Below are positions 22,471 to 34,273 of a DNA stretch of 64,000 nt, piece after piece. Positions within the stretch are counted from its first letter, which is position 1; each line of letters opens with the position of its first letter. A model generated the notes under the pieces. That model saw only the letters and a program-made list of their open reading frames with translations. It was not told where the DNA came from and made no database searches. The DNA is from Petrolisthes cinctipes. Taxonomy: Eukaryota; Arthropoda; Malacostraca; Decapoda; Porcellanidae. Where the stretch lies: positions 374,501 to 438,500 of the forward strand of contig JAWQEG010001349.1 of NCBI GenBank assembly GCA_033782935.1, written 5' to 3'. Both the position numbers and the translations under genes were made by a program.

Positions 22471-24736
22471 TATTCATACCCACCTATAATATGCCTCAAC
22501 CAGAATTAATCTGGTAACACTGACTCGCATATCCTTTTGTTCCCCCTCTTCACTTTCCCTTCACATGACTATAGCTATTTACTTACAATGAGACGATATA
22601 TTATATCTGTAGCTATTTACTTACATTTTGTTGTAATATTCTATAATTAGTGTGATTTATCCCTTCATTCAGTCAAACTATTTACTTTTATACGTTAAAT
22701 AATAAGAGAACTGGTCCCCCTACGTCTCTCCTTCCCTTCTCTAGCTCCCCCTCTTTCTCTCCACTTTCCCCTCTCTGCCACCTCTTTCTCTCTACTGCTC
22801 CCTCCTATCTCCCCTCTTTCTCTCCACTGCTCCTTTCCACCCCTCTTTTTCTCTTCAGTGCCCCCTCTCTCCCCCTTCGTTCTCTCCATTGCTCCCGCCC
22901 TACCCTCTCTACCTGCCATGCGCCCTCTCTCCTCTTCTCTTTCTCTAGTTCCCTTCCTCCCTCTCTCATTCCCTCAACTAATCCTCCAACTCTCTCTGTC
23001 TGTCGTTCTCCCTTCCTCTTTCCACTTACTCACACTCTATTCAATCGTAATCATTCACATATTCCAAGGTTTTTACCTCGTGTTGAGTTCAAATTTCTTT
23101 CGTGTTTTTTGCATTTAGCTATGAGTAGCGTTTTCAAACATCTTTCTTGTATCTAGTGGTTTATTAAAGGTATTTATTTTTTGTCTGACTTATATTTTTA
23201 GTGGTATTGGAGTCTGATGGGTCATAAAATCAAAGAGTTTGTTTGTCACAAGGGTGGACTCCACATTCCTCCTATTCCTTATACTTTCCATCATTCCAGT
23301 CTAACAACAGGTTGGAGTCTCTTTAGCCTTGATCATTAATATATATATATATAAAAAAAAACAAGTGTTAAATATATTAAAACTCACTTTCTCTCTCTCT
23401 CTCTGCTTTTGTTTCTAGAGCGGCGCCACGTCAAAATCAGTCTGTGGTCCGCACCCCTGCATTCCCAATAATGTTAACATTCATTTATTTTAATTCCTGA
23501 TTCAGCAAGAAAGTGTTTAATGGGGAAAAGAAGCTCCCTCACGAATATAGTTATTCATGTTAGACTACGTGTACTGATGTAAAAACTATTAATTTAACTT
23601 CTCCGTATACTGTAGGAGACCTGGTATTAGTTTATTACAGTTGTAATGAAATGCAGGGGTATCAATATAGTGTTAGGCACTGCCATGATAGGTTTCTTGT
23701 GTTTCTTAAATGTATTAATACCATGTTATTCCTAATTTTAATGATACTTGTGTTTTTATAGTTCAATTTTTTTTTTTTTTTTTACACACTAATTTGGTAA
23801 TTGAGTTATATATATTTTTTTTTTTTTATTATGCCAAGGAGAAAGGGTGGGCAGGCACGGACTAACCAGAGGTGATTGGATCACATTTGTTTTCGACTTC
23901 GTTCGACTGCATGAATCTTTTGAATCTCTAGGGTTGAAGCCTAAGGATTTATAGTCATTGCAATACTGTTCTCTGTCCTTGGCTGCCGTCAATACCTTAC
24001 GTGATAAGCAAAGTTTTTCGGGATAAAATACAAGGGAACTACACATTTGTAGGATTATAAACTCGATAAAATTACGATATTAGATTGCAATATGACAGCC
24101 GACTTGGCGGAGCTTAACTTATCTGAAAACGATCCAGATGTATTAACCTATTTTCCGAGAATGAATGGTTCTGTGCTTACTCATGTTAAAATCTTTTCCC
24201 TGATTGTATATAAGTTCAGTTAAATCAGAGCATAACAATGTTTAAAATATGAACAGTCATACTTGTGCATCTATGCTGAACAAATGTTGTTTATACAAAA
24301 ACGTAAACTTTCGTAATTATTCGGTTGCGGTAAAAAGTGGTCATGTGCTTCACCCAGGGTTGTCGAGTGTTTACAAAGGTTTGAAATTACTTCATTAATT
24401 TTTAGACGAAAAAATTGATGTGGCTAATACTGAAGTTTGGGAATGGGAATTAAAACTAAATAACACATACACAGGTGGGTGGACAGAGAATATGGAGGGG
24501 GAGAGAGAGAGAGTAGTCGAGGGAGGGAGATAAGGAGCAAGGGGAGACAGGCAGGGGGAGCGAGGGAGACAGAGAGGGAGGGAGGTAGCATGGGAGACAG
24601 AAGGGGGAGGGAGGGAGCTGGAGACAGAGGAGTGGAGGTCGCGGAAAGGTTTCGGAAACCTTAATATTCATCAATAAAATAAATCTAATTACACTGTAAA
24701 TACAGTTTGACTGAATCGATGGATAAACCACAATAT
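22471..24736. other. Intergenic region with simple-sequence tracts
   Basis: No gene is recognised. It includes a polypyrimidine block (22.71-23.03 kb), TA and T homopolymers (23.34, 23.77 and 23.82 kb), and a polypurine block of GGGAGA-type repeats (24.49-24.65 kb). Confidence 0.6.
22710..23030. repeat. Polypyrimidine (CT-rich) tract
   Basis: About 320 bases almost exclusively C and T on the plus strand, made of irregular CTCTCTCC, CCCCTCTTTCTCTCCA-like units. Low complexity; the reading frames through it are artefacts. Confidence 0.85.
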
Positions 24737-24784
24737 TAGTGCATTTGTCGCGGCTTCTGGCCGCTTAAATTGTATTTATTGGTT

Positions 24785-24995
24785 GTGAAACCAGCACAGC
24801 TGGATTGCTATAGAATACGCCCCTTCTCAAGCCCAGGCCCCGTATAGGCATAATCTGGGTTGGAAGGGTCAATTCCGTGACGTTCATCAGAAGTAAATAA
24901 AATTCAAATCTGGCGCTGTACTGATAGTGGAGCCACCTGGTGGTGGCGTGGTGAGGTATTAAGCCCCTCCTCCGCTGAATACTGCTCGATCACTC
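24785..24995 (-). repeat. Right inverted terminal repeat of the DIRS-like element
   Basis: These 211 bases are the reverse complement of 31531-31741 with a single difference noticed (ACTGCTCG here, ACCGCTCG in the other). A unique extension of about 48 bases (24737-24784) lies outside it. Confidence 0.85.
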
Positions 24996-25049
24996 CAATG
25001 AGAAAGAAGTGAATGCCTGCCGCATCGGGAGGTGGGTGGGACAGTCAAA

Positions 25050-25151
25050 GCTGTGCTGGTTTCACAACCAATAAATACAATTTAAGCGGCCAGAAGCCGC
25101 GACAAATGCACTATTATTGGTATAGTGAAACCAGCACAGCTGGATTGCTAT
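25050..25151. repeat. Internal complementary region (circle-junction copy)
   Basis: It begins with the complement of the right end (CTGTGCTGGTTTCACAACC ... GACAAATGCAC) and runs directly into the left-end sequence (TATTGGTATAGTGAAACCAG), reproducing the junction that would form if the two outer ends were joined in a circle. This matches the ICR of DIRS1. Confidence 0.8.
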
Positions 25152-25231
25152 GCATGCGATGCGGTAGGTGGGAGGTGAGGTGGAGGCAATCACGTGCTAG
25201 TTAAGAGTGGTTGAGAGCGGAGGGCAGGAAA

Positions 25232-25700
25232 GGTAACCGAGCCCGGTGAGGCAGAAGCTAACGCACCTCCCAACACTGGCTAGGTGAGTAGCCGTGGTGG
25301 GGGTGTAGTAGCTTATCCCATATACCCGTAGACCATTCTGTTATAGACCAGAATTGTTACACATAAAGTCTTTATAGGCAGACTCGAGGGTTCGGGTCTT
25401 CTTTAAAGGCAGACTCGAGGGGTCGGGTCTAGGAGAGGAGGGGGAGGGGTGACCCTAGCCGTGACCCTGCCCCCCCCCCCATCATAAAAGGTAACCGAGC
25501 TAAGGTGAGGCTGAAGCTAAAGCAACTTCCAACAATGGCTAGGGGACTAGCTGTGGTGGAAGTGTTGTAATAGCTTATAATAAAATATATATACCGTAGA
25601 CTATTCTGTTATAGACCAGAATTGTTAACCAACTAAAGTCTATATAGGCAGACTCGAGGGGTCAGGTACAGGAGAGGGGGTACCCCCCCCCCCCCTTTGT
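25232..25700. repeat. Tandem ~258-bp repeat in the DIRS-like element
   Basis: Two units start GGTAACCGAGC at 25232 and 25490 and share TTCTGTTATAGACCAGAATTG, AAAGTCTATATAGGCAGACTCGAGG-like and poly-C blocks. A third, more diverged relative lies around 26430-26630 (AAAGTGTTACAAGTC, CTCGAGGGG, poly-C, CCCGAGAGG). Confidence 0.7.
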
Positions 25701-25811
25701 TATTAAAGTCCTCTGAGCTAGGGCTATGGCCCCGGCTCAGGTCATGCGATCCCGAGAGGATGAAGGAGGACACAAGGATGCAGTAATCCTGTGTTTAATA
25801 TATATATCCAG

Positions 25812-26348
25812 TCACCCATCCGATTGACCTAGGGAAAAGAGGGTTACCGGACCTAGAGTTGTAGAAGAGGTGGTCCGGAGAAGCCCCTCTCGTCGCCTCC
25901 ACGTATGTAGAAACGCGTGGACTGGCCAGAGGGGGTGGAAACTTCCAGCCCTCAGGAACGAGGGTACTGCGAGAGGGCCAATCCTGTCGTCAGCCTGCTC
26001 GTTCTTAGCCAGGAAAGCGGGAGAGGGGGGGATAGTTAAAGAAGTAAGGTTAGGGCTTACAGATGAAAAGGCTGTGTGACGGGTAAGGGCTGCCAACTGA
26101 GAGGCCCTGTACCCTGTAGCTAAGGCGAGCAGGAAGAGAGCTTTCTGGAGGAGGTGACAAACCTCCAGAGGAATCCCCTCGAAGGTCAGGTAGGAAAAGG
26201 ACGCGGTGAAGGGCCAGGAGGGAGTCTGGGCCCGCCATTCTCCAGGCCCTAGTCCCCGTGTTACGAAAGGAGGCAAGGGCGGGGGAGTTTTGGGGGCGGG
26301 CAGAGGCGGGTGTCTCCCGACACAGCTCAGCCCCGGGGCGGCACACAC
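25812..26348 (-). pseudogene. Tyrosine recombinase fragment (DIRS type)
   Basis: The frame contains the box I helix with the first catalytic arginine (LLALATGYRASQLAALTR), then a spacing typical of DIRS and related recombinases (PAFLAKNEQ ... PLAVPSFL ... PVHAFLHTW). The frame ends before box II; a shifted HDL-type remnant occurs near 25745, so the HxxR...Y half appears broken. Such enzymes integrate the circular DNA of DIRS elements. Its place between the interior and the ICR matches the family layout. Confidence 0.65.
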
Positions 26349-28069
26349 CGCGCGCCAAAGGGTCGTAACCCTTGGGCGTGAAGCAGGGTGCGTGAGGCGA
26401 ACAGGGTGGTAGCTGCTGTGGAAGGGTTGTTACGCATATAATTTATTATCATTATATACGGACAACTTTCGGTTAAAACCAGAAAGTGTTACAAGTCGTA
26501 AGTCTTTAAAGACACCCTCGAGGGGATGGGCCAGGGGGTCGAGGACCCCCCCCCCCATATTTGTTGTTAGGGTCCTCCGAACCTAGGCTATGGCCTAGGT
26601 TCGGGTAAAATATCCCGAGAGGAGAAAAGAAACACCAAGATGTTCTAAACATGAGACTGTACAGAATGGAGATGACGTAAGGGATGACTGGGGAGCGAGT
26701 GGAACAGATACCTCGTCTTGAAGGATGTGGTGGATGTCCCGCCCCCCCCCCAGATCCCGTACCCGCTCCCCCGCGGGGACTCGGATAGAGCAGGTCCAGG
26801 AACGGGTCCAGCCGCCTCCACCATGGTAGGTGGGGAAGGGCGCGTGGGCCTACGGACAAACCCAAAAGTTCGTCCGCTTCCCGCTTCACTAGCCCGTCAT
26901 TCCTTCTCACCCAAACCTCTGGTTGAGAAGGATCGGGAGACTACGCACCCGTCTGACCTCTTCTGAAGAGTGAGTCCAGGACGAAGGAAGAAAGGCCCAA
27001 GAGTAGGGAAGGTACCCGTCGTCCACAGGATGAGGCGACGGGAAAGGGGGAGGAGAGGCAGCCAGCTCCTCCGCCAGGGTGCCCCCCGGGGACTCGAGAC
27101 CCAGAGAGATTGGGGGAACGGGAAAGGCTCCAAAATCCCCTGGTGGACTCGAGTCCCCTACCGGCGACGCGGCAGGGAAGGTGAGAAGGGCGGGTTCAGG
27201 AACGGGTACCGTTGCCATAGTGGGGCTGTGGGGTGGCACATAATTGGCCGGCTCCCCCACTAGGGAATGAGGCGAACCTTAAATCTCACGAGGCTGTCTG
27301 GGACAGTGTCCCAATATCCCCTCGCCCCCATCCCCTAAGTGGAATGCGTGTGATGAAAGGTTAAGGACGTAGTTAAGAAGCCCCCATTGAGTGAGTATGG
27401 TGTACAAGACACAAATCTTGCTGCTCCATGTCTCCCTGTTATGGGGATACAAAACAGGTGATCCGAGGCGAGGACTAGGGTAGCTGAAATATCATCCTTG
27501 AGAGCTTGGACATGACACCAAGAGTGACATGTGCAGCTTGGTAGGACGGTAGGCAACAACCGGAGCCGTATAGCTTATCAATGGTTTGTTTGAATTTGGT
27601 AAGGACCACCGTGAGGTGAGGAAACTACTTTGAAAACTTCCCAGCCAAGCAGAACAGAAGACTGGTGGGTCAAGCAGTTACCTGAAATGTCTGGGGAGGC
27701 AAAGCCAAACTATGAAAAAACAAACTTTGTGGGAAATTATGGGGGACCAACAGTTGCCCCACCGCTGGAAGACATACCTCCATTGAAAACCTACGTCAGC
27801 ACAGGGTAGGGTGTCTCGTTCTTGGTAAAGAATGATTCACGTTTCGGAGAACCCTGGTGACCACCTGCGAATCATTACGGGAAAAGAGGGACGTAAAAAC
27901 GTCACTGTCAGGGAGGCCAGTGACTGGAAAAACCTCCGAGTTTGAGTGTTGTTACAGCTCTGAGAACGTTTTGAAACGTTATCGCATTCGCTCTCCTATT
28001 TCCCTCACGCGGCAAAGAGGCCGTGTGTTATAAACTCTCATGAACTAGCTGCCGTAGGCTGAGTCCCAA
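26349..28069 (-). other. GC-rich interior of the DIRS-like element, no recognised domain
   Basis: An open frame of 117 codons (27260-26907, Pro/Ser-rich, starting MGEPANYVPPHSP) sits where a gag might be, but no domain can be named. Poly-C runs of 9-13 bases occur at about 26548 and 26741. Nothing else is assignable. Confidence 0.3.
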
Positions 28070-28925
28070 GTACCCCCTAGGCTGGGACCCCAGGTTCAGG
28101 TCCAGCTAGCCACTAGGTTCAGGTCCAGGTAGCCACTAGGTTCAGGTCCAGGTAGCCCCTAGGCTGAGGACCATGTCGCACTAGGTTGAGCCCCGGGTAG
28201 CGCCCTAGGTTGTGCATAGGTAGCGCCTTGGCTGAGCCCGAGGTAGCCCCTAGGTTGTGCACAGGTAGAACCTTGGCTGTGGTCGAAGCCTAGCTGGCTA
28301 GGTCCCAGCAGGCCTCTCAGTCAGTACCCTCCCGGGTTGTTGGTTGAGCGGGTCCTGCTATTGGTGCTAGGTTGTGCATAGGCAGCACCTAGATAGTGGA
28401 GGAGACTGGCTGGCCAGGTCCTCGCAGGCTTGTCAGTCAGTACCCTACCGGGTCCTTGGCTGAGCGGGTCCTGCTCTTGGCCCTAGGATGTGCATGGGTA
28501 GAACCCTAGCTGGCCAGGTCTTAACAGGTTTATCAGTCGGGACCCTACCGGGTCCTTGGCTGAGTGGGTCCTGCTGTTGGCACTAGGTCGTGCATGGGTA
28601 GCACCCTAGACTGTAGTAGGAGCCTAGCTGGTTAGGTCCTAGCAGGCTTGCCCGTTAGTACCCCACCGGGTCCTGGGCTGAAAAGGTCCTGTTCTTGGCA
28701 CTAGGTTGTGCCTGGGTAGCCCCCTAGCTGGCCAGGTCCTAGCAGGTTTGTCAGTTAGTACCCTACCAGGTCCTTGGCTGAGAGGGACCTGCTCTTTGGT
28801 ACTAGGTTGTGCATGGGTAGGTCCCTAGGCTGTGGTCGGAGCCTAGTTGGCAGGGACCTGCAGGTTCGTCAGTCGGTACCCCACCGGGTCCTTAGCTGAG
28901 GAGGACCTGCATTTGGTGCTACGCT
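28070..28925. repeat. Minisatellite with alternating ~100/118-bp units
   Basis: A block of short TAGGTTCAGGTCCAGGTAGCC-type units (28070-28260) leads into six longer units, each with GTACCCTACCGGGTCCTTGGCTGAG-like cores at about 28317, 28433, 28533, 28651, 28751 and 28869. Intervals are 116, 100, 118, 100 and 118, i.e. a two-unit higher-order repeat. Confidence 0.8.
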
Positions 28926-31530
28926 TGCTCCCTCGGGCGCGGCTCTTTGAGCGCGTCCGCGTGGGAGAAGGAGCCTTTCCTTGCTGGGCCCTGGTACCTG
29001 GGAGGTGACCAGGGGTGCAGCCCGACGGTCTGACCCCCTCCTGCTGAGGTGGAAACCTCGGGGGGGTTATCAGAGCCGACTAAAGGAAGGAGAGGAGGCC
29101 TCTCGGGGTGCTAGGGACCCGAAACCCTGTGGACCTGAGGGCGAGACCTCCTCCTGGACTCGTGCTTGCACCCCCGAGAGCGGCTCGAGGAGCTCGCCCA
29201 AGGGGGAGACGAAGCAGCTTCCCTGCTGGGTCCTGGTACCGGTCAGGTAGCCAGGGGGGCCAGCGTGGTGGTCTGGCTCGCTTCCGGGAATGGTGGGAAA
29301 CCATGGAAGGGAGGCACAGAACCATCCAGGGAAAGCGATGGGGACTCGGCGGGGTGCTAGGAGTTAGATCCCCTGTGACCTCGAGAGGCACGTAGCAGGA
29401 ACGTACTCCTGGGAGTGCAGAAGCATGTGCGGGGTGAACAGTGGTGATGCACGTCGAGGAACAACCTCACGGTGCAGCCAGAAGAAGCACACAAGGCACG
29501 AGTGGACTGCGGGAGAAAAAAGGGGGTTAACACGTGAACCCACGTGTACACACATGGAAAAACACAAAACACCCCGAGGGAGGAAAACACTAACTCCCAA
29601 GGCAAAACACTAACCCACACATACTCACCCCCACACTGCTGGGGAAAAACCCCGCAAACACGGTCCCCAAAAGCCGAGAGTAGACCCTAGGAAACCCAAG
29701 GAGGGAGAGGGTTTAAAAGGAGGAACTTGTTACTCTACCAGAAAGTAATAAGCTTCTCTTACCCCCAATAAGGGCAAGCACAAAGTAAGAGTTATGTAAG
29801 AAGAAAGATAGAAAGTCTTACTACCCTACCGCATAAAGTTAAAAACTATAAAAACTGTACTGAATTGTGAGAAAAGAGAAGGTACTGAATGTTGAAAAAA
29901 CAGTACTGCACGAAGAAGAATGCTACAACGCAGACTAAGAACAGTACAGTAGTAGCAAGAAGTCAAGCAGGTGTAGTGAGTAAAACGTTGCTTGGTAAGG
30001 CAGCTACAGAAGTGCAGGCAACATTATCAGAATAATATCTTAAGACACTAAAAGAGCTGACAAGGAAAAACACCAGAAGGTGCAGAGGCCCCAAGACACA
30101 GAGGAGAAGGGACACGTGCAAATAAAAAACCTAACTCCCCACAGGGCTAAAAAACCCGAGGAGAAAAAACCCAAACAAGTACTCACCGCACACGGGGGAG
30201 GACAGTCACAGCGTGAGCGCACACACCAATCAACACACACACGGGGAAAATCCCCACACAAGGGGCAAACACGCACATGTGTTCGCGCCATGTGCAGAGA
30301 AAAACACAACATACAGCCTTCCACACTACACACCAAAGGGTCGCAAGCCTAGGGGGTGAAGCAGAGTGCGTGGGGCGAACGAAGCTGGTGGCCAGACTGC
30401 GGGAGAAAAACTCACAAAAAAGGGGATAACACGTGAAGCCATGCGTACAAAGACACACACACAAAATAATAGGACACGGGCAGAGGGGGATAGCAAGCCC
30501 CCTCGGACCCGGGAACGAACCCCAAACAAAAAACCCCCACACGCACCAACCCGGGAAACCCCCCCCCCCCCCGCGGGGGCTGGGAAAGAACCTCCGGTCT
30601 GCAGGCCCCAAAGGAGAGGCACAGACAGCCTGATGGGCAATTCCCAGGGTAACAGACAAACTGGGAAGGCACCAGAAAAAACCCCAAAAATACGCTGGGA
30701 AGGGGAAACGAGAACCTGGCACAATCCTCGCTCCCCGCACCCCACGTAACACTAAACCACACTCGGGGGAAACAACGATAAGGGGCTAAGTAGTCCTACA
30801 CCCGCACCATGTGGGGAGGAAAGAGCCCCGCGTGGGGAGGAAAGAGCCCCACGTGGGGAGGAAAAAACCTCGCTAACACCAAAAAACCCCGAGGAAAAAT
30901 ACACTAAATGACGTGTACTAGTGGCAGGAGGAAGGGAGGCAGGACAGGGAAGGGGAAAAAACCCCGAAAAGTAGCCCCCAACAAGCTAGCCTGAGAAGAA
31001 ACATTCCAGGCTAAAAATATTGGAAAAACACCAAAAATCAAATAAAAAACCCCCGCCTGGGAGAGGAAGAGAGAACCAGGGCACAATTCTCACTCCCCTT
31101 TACCGAGAGGGGACACATAATAATCGGGGAAGGCAAGAGGAAGGGCTGCAAAGACCCCATGTGCTCACCACGTGGGGAGGTGAAGTCCCACGTGGCGCCC
31201 ACTAACCTCGCTAAAAACCCCAGAAACCCCGATAAAATACACACGAAGAATGTACTAGTGGCAGGAGGAAAGGTGAAAGGGGGGAAAAACGGAGAAAAAC
31301 TCCGAACAAAGGGGCTGAAAAGCCCCCCTTCGCTAAGGAAAAAGGAACTCAGTCCTAACGAAGAAAAAACCCCCATAAACACCTAAAACCCTCCTAGAAT
31401 ACACACACGATACATCTGCAAAGCAGGCTAGCCACTAGAACACAAAAGAACCAATAGCAGGAACACGTGACACAATACCATAGCGTAGCAGCGAGGAGCG
31501 TGGATGTTGACTGAGACGTGTTCCGCGACA
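28926..31530. other. GC-rich, low-coding interior of the DIRS-like element
   Basis: Many overlapping open frames on both strands reflect GC richness and lack of stops, not genes: they are Pro/Arg/Cys-rich with no domains. Short repeats occur, for example GTGGGGAGGAAAGAGCCCC three times at about 30808-30865, and long purine/ACA stretches at 29.5-30.5 kb. Confidence 0.5.
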
Positions 31531-31741
31531 GAGTGATCGAGCGGTATTCAGCGGAGGAGGGGCTTAATACCTCACCACGCCACCACCAGGTGGCTCCACT
31601 ATCAGTACAGCGCCAGATTTGAATTTTATTTACTTCTGATGAACGTCACGGAATTGACCCTTCCAACCCAGATTATGCCTATACGGGGCCTGGGCTTGAG
31701 AAGGGGCGTATTCTATAGCAATCCAGCTGTGCTGGTTTCAC
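31531..31741 (-). repeat. Left inverted terminal repeat of the DIRS-like element
   Basis: Reverse complement of 24785-24995 with one difference seen. The short outer extension ends CCAATAAT at 31753. Confidence 0.85.
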
Positions 31742-31782
31742 TATACCAATAATCATAGAATATTACTGCAATATATATATAT

Positions 31783-32511
<729 letters not shown>

Positions 32512-32864
32512 TCTTTTAAACAAAGAAGGTTGAAGGATATGGCTTGTTCTGCATTTGAGTTTATTATTTATGCTTTCAATGGGTCATACAGTTTTCGTAA
32601 ATCTTCACTTAGATGGTGGATAAGTGAGGCAAATGTTGAGTTGCTGAGGGAGGTCGACGTTTCGTCCAGTAAATTGGACATCTTCAGGAAGAAGTGGTGA
32701 TTCTGTTGTTGTTGTTGTTGTTTCTTGGGTTTAACGCCTATCGAGTTCGTAGTGGTCATTAAGGTGATAAAATTATAGTGTGATATAGTTTGTGTACGTG
32801 TGTACATGTGGTGAAATGTGTGTTGTGTGTCGCCTGTAAGTATTTTCCTGTGGTGTCTGTGAAT

Positions 32865-33377
32865 CTACTTCTTTTTCTTTGCCTTCTTGGTGGAAGTTGG
32901 TTGGCAGGAGGTCGGTGGTGATGACCCTTTGGAGAGTGGACAAGCAGACGGAGTTACTCTGCTCGTCCACACCTCCCTAACCTGGAAGACGTCGGGGTCA
33001 ATGTAGCGTGAGATGTATTGGGAGAAGAGGTCGAGGCGAGGGGAGGCGGTCATCCACCACTCTGCGGTCACAACAGGTGGTGGTAGCGGTGACTGGCTAT
33101 CCATCCTTCTCCTCCTCTTCCCCTTCCTTGCTGTCTGCCACTCCCCTCCGTCTTCCAGGTCCATGTTGTCGTCAGTGGAGTAGTCGTTGGTGGCAGTTGA
33201 GGCAGAGCAGGAACTGGTGTCAGGGTCCTGAGTGTCCTCCGTTGCAGAGTCCAGTTCGGAAGGGTCAGGTGGTGGTGGTGGTGGTGATGATGATGGTGGT
33301 GGCGGTGCCTTCACGCTGTTCGCCCGGTTGAGTGGGTGACGCAACATCAACCGACGACGGGGGTGAGCCGGAGGCAT
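32865..33377 (-). CDS. Putative retrotransposon ORF1 N-terminal region
   Basis: A 170-codon frame, Pro/Ser-rich at the start, with an acidic stretch followed by DGGEWQTARKGKRRRR, a motif style common near the N-terminus of LINE ORF1 proteins, and ending in a lysine-rich tail. The ATG lies in the context TTCGTAATAATG that is duplicated at 17.3 kb. No zinc knuckles or RT follow, so this is a fragment or a frame cut short. Function is inferred from composition only. Confidence 0.4.
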   Translation of the reverse strand: MPPAHPRRRLMLRHPLNRANSVKAPPPPSSSPPPPPPDPSELDSATEDTQDPDTSSCSASTATNDYSTDDNMDLEDGGEWQTARKGKRRRRMDSQSPLPPPVVTAEWWMTASPRLDLFSQYISRYIDPDVFQVREVWTSRVTPSACPLSKGSSPPTSCQPTSTKKAKKKK

Positions 33378-33650
33378 TATTACGAACTGTATATTGAGTC
33401 AGCACCATGCCCCCAGCCAGCCAATCAACGACTAAATGTATCAGCCAGCCCGAGTCAATCACGACGCAAGAAGGGCTTGACAATGACGTCATGAAAAGTT
33501 TCTATGTACCAAATATATATTCTCAATATTTTGTTGCCACATGACTAATAGTAGAATATAGAGAGCAGTTAGTGAAGAAGCATAATGGAAAATGTACTCT
33601 TCTATATAATTTCTGAAGATGTGAAACTCGACACAAACTAGGCTACTCGT
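33378..33650 (-). repeat. Leader repeat upstream of the ORF1 fragment
   Basis: The inverted counterpart of 17040-17318. It precedes the ATG at 33377 and probably contains the promoter/5' UTR of the element. Confidence 0.6.
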
Positions 33651-34273
33651 ACTGAACAATGTTGATGACTAATGCAAAGTTGCCATGTATAACTTTTCCT
33701 GCGAGATAATATGCAGTGCGATACGCACTGTCTTAATCAAAGCTCTCATTTTTGAGGTAATTTCCTCAGATTATCGTAATTTGGGGTAATTTAAGGTATA
33801 GTTGTTGCCATCAAAGGTAATTTCCAGAAACCATTTTTTGGAAGTTGTACATGTAAAATCGTGCGTTCATACTGATCATAGCTTTCATTTGTCAATTTGT
33901 AATTATTAGAACCACTAAAATTACGTATCACTAATGTACAGTATGCCCCGTGCTTACTTTATTCTCATATGATCATATATTTCAGTATCTAAGCTCCACA
34001 CAAACAGAGCAATGCTTGTATCAATGTCAATGTAGATGAATGTAAAAGAAGTTGTCCATGAACAGGTAAAAATTGAGAAATTAAACTTTTGCTTGTGTGC
34101 TCAAAGTACACACGTGTGTATTTTGTTTACAACTAGGTTATGCGGTGGTGCCGTGCTCTTAGTAAAGAGTATGGAAGGTAAAGAGGGGACACTCCGCTCG
34201 CTCCCGTGTTATTTTAGTGACGGTGGCGCACCAAGTGAGAAGCGCGTAAAACTAGAGTTGTGGCGTCACTAGC

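Larger units (their letters stand above)
24737..31753 (-). mobile_element. DIRS-like retrotransposon derivative (7.0 kb, GC-rich)
   Basis: Three structural marks of DIRS1-type elements are present: inverted rather than direct terminal repeats (24785-24995 and 31531-31741), an internal complementary region (25050-25151) that joins sequences complementary to the two different outer extensions (about 48 bases on the right ITR side and 12 on the left), and a tyrosine-recombinase segment just before that region in the minus orientation. No target duplication is seen, as expected for recombinase insertion. No reverse transcriptase, RNase H or methyltransferase was recognised; the interior is mostly GC-rich repeats. 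DIRS1-like elements are known to be widespread in decapods. It is probably non-autonomous. Confidence 0.75.

Noticed and set aside
28070..28925. CRISPR-like repeat array
   Set aside because: Repeats are long, diverged and contiguous without unique spacers, in a eukaryotic element; it is a minisatellite.
28981..31386. Many long open frames on both strands (for example 30183-30752 and 30366-30749)
   Set aside because: They overlap on all frames, have Pro/Arg/Cys-biased composition from GC-rich repeats, and show no domain; open by composition only.
33008..33331. Plus-strand frame of 107 codons
   Set aside because: It is the antisense of the Pro/Ser-rich ORF1 fragment; the minus-strand reading has the better motif and start context.
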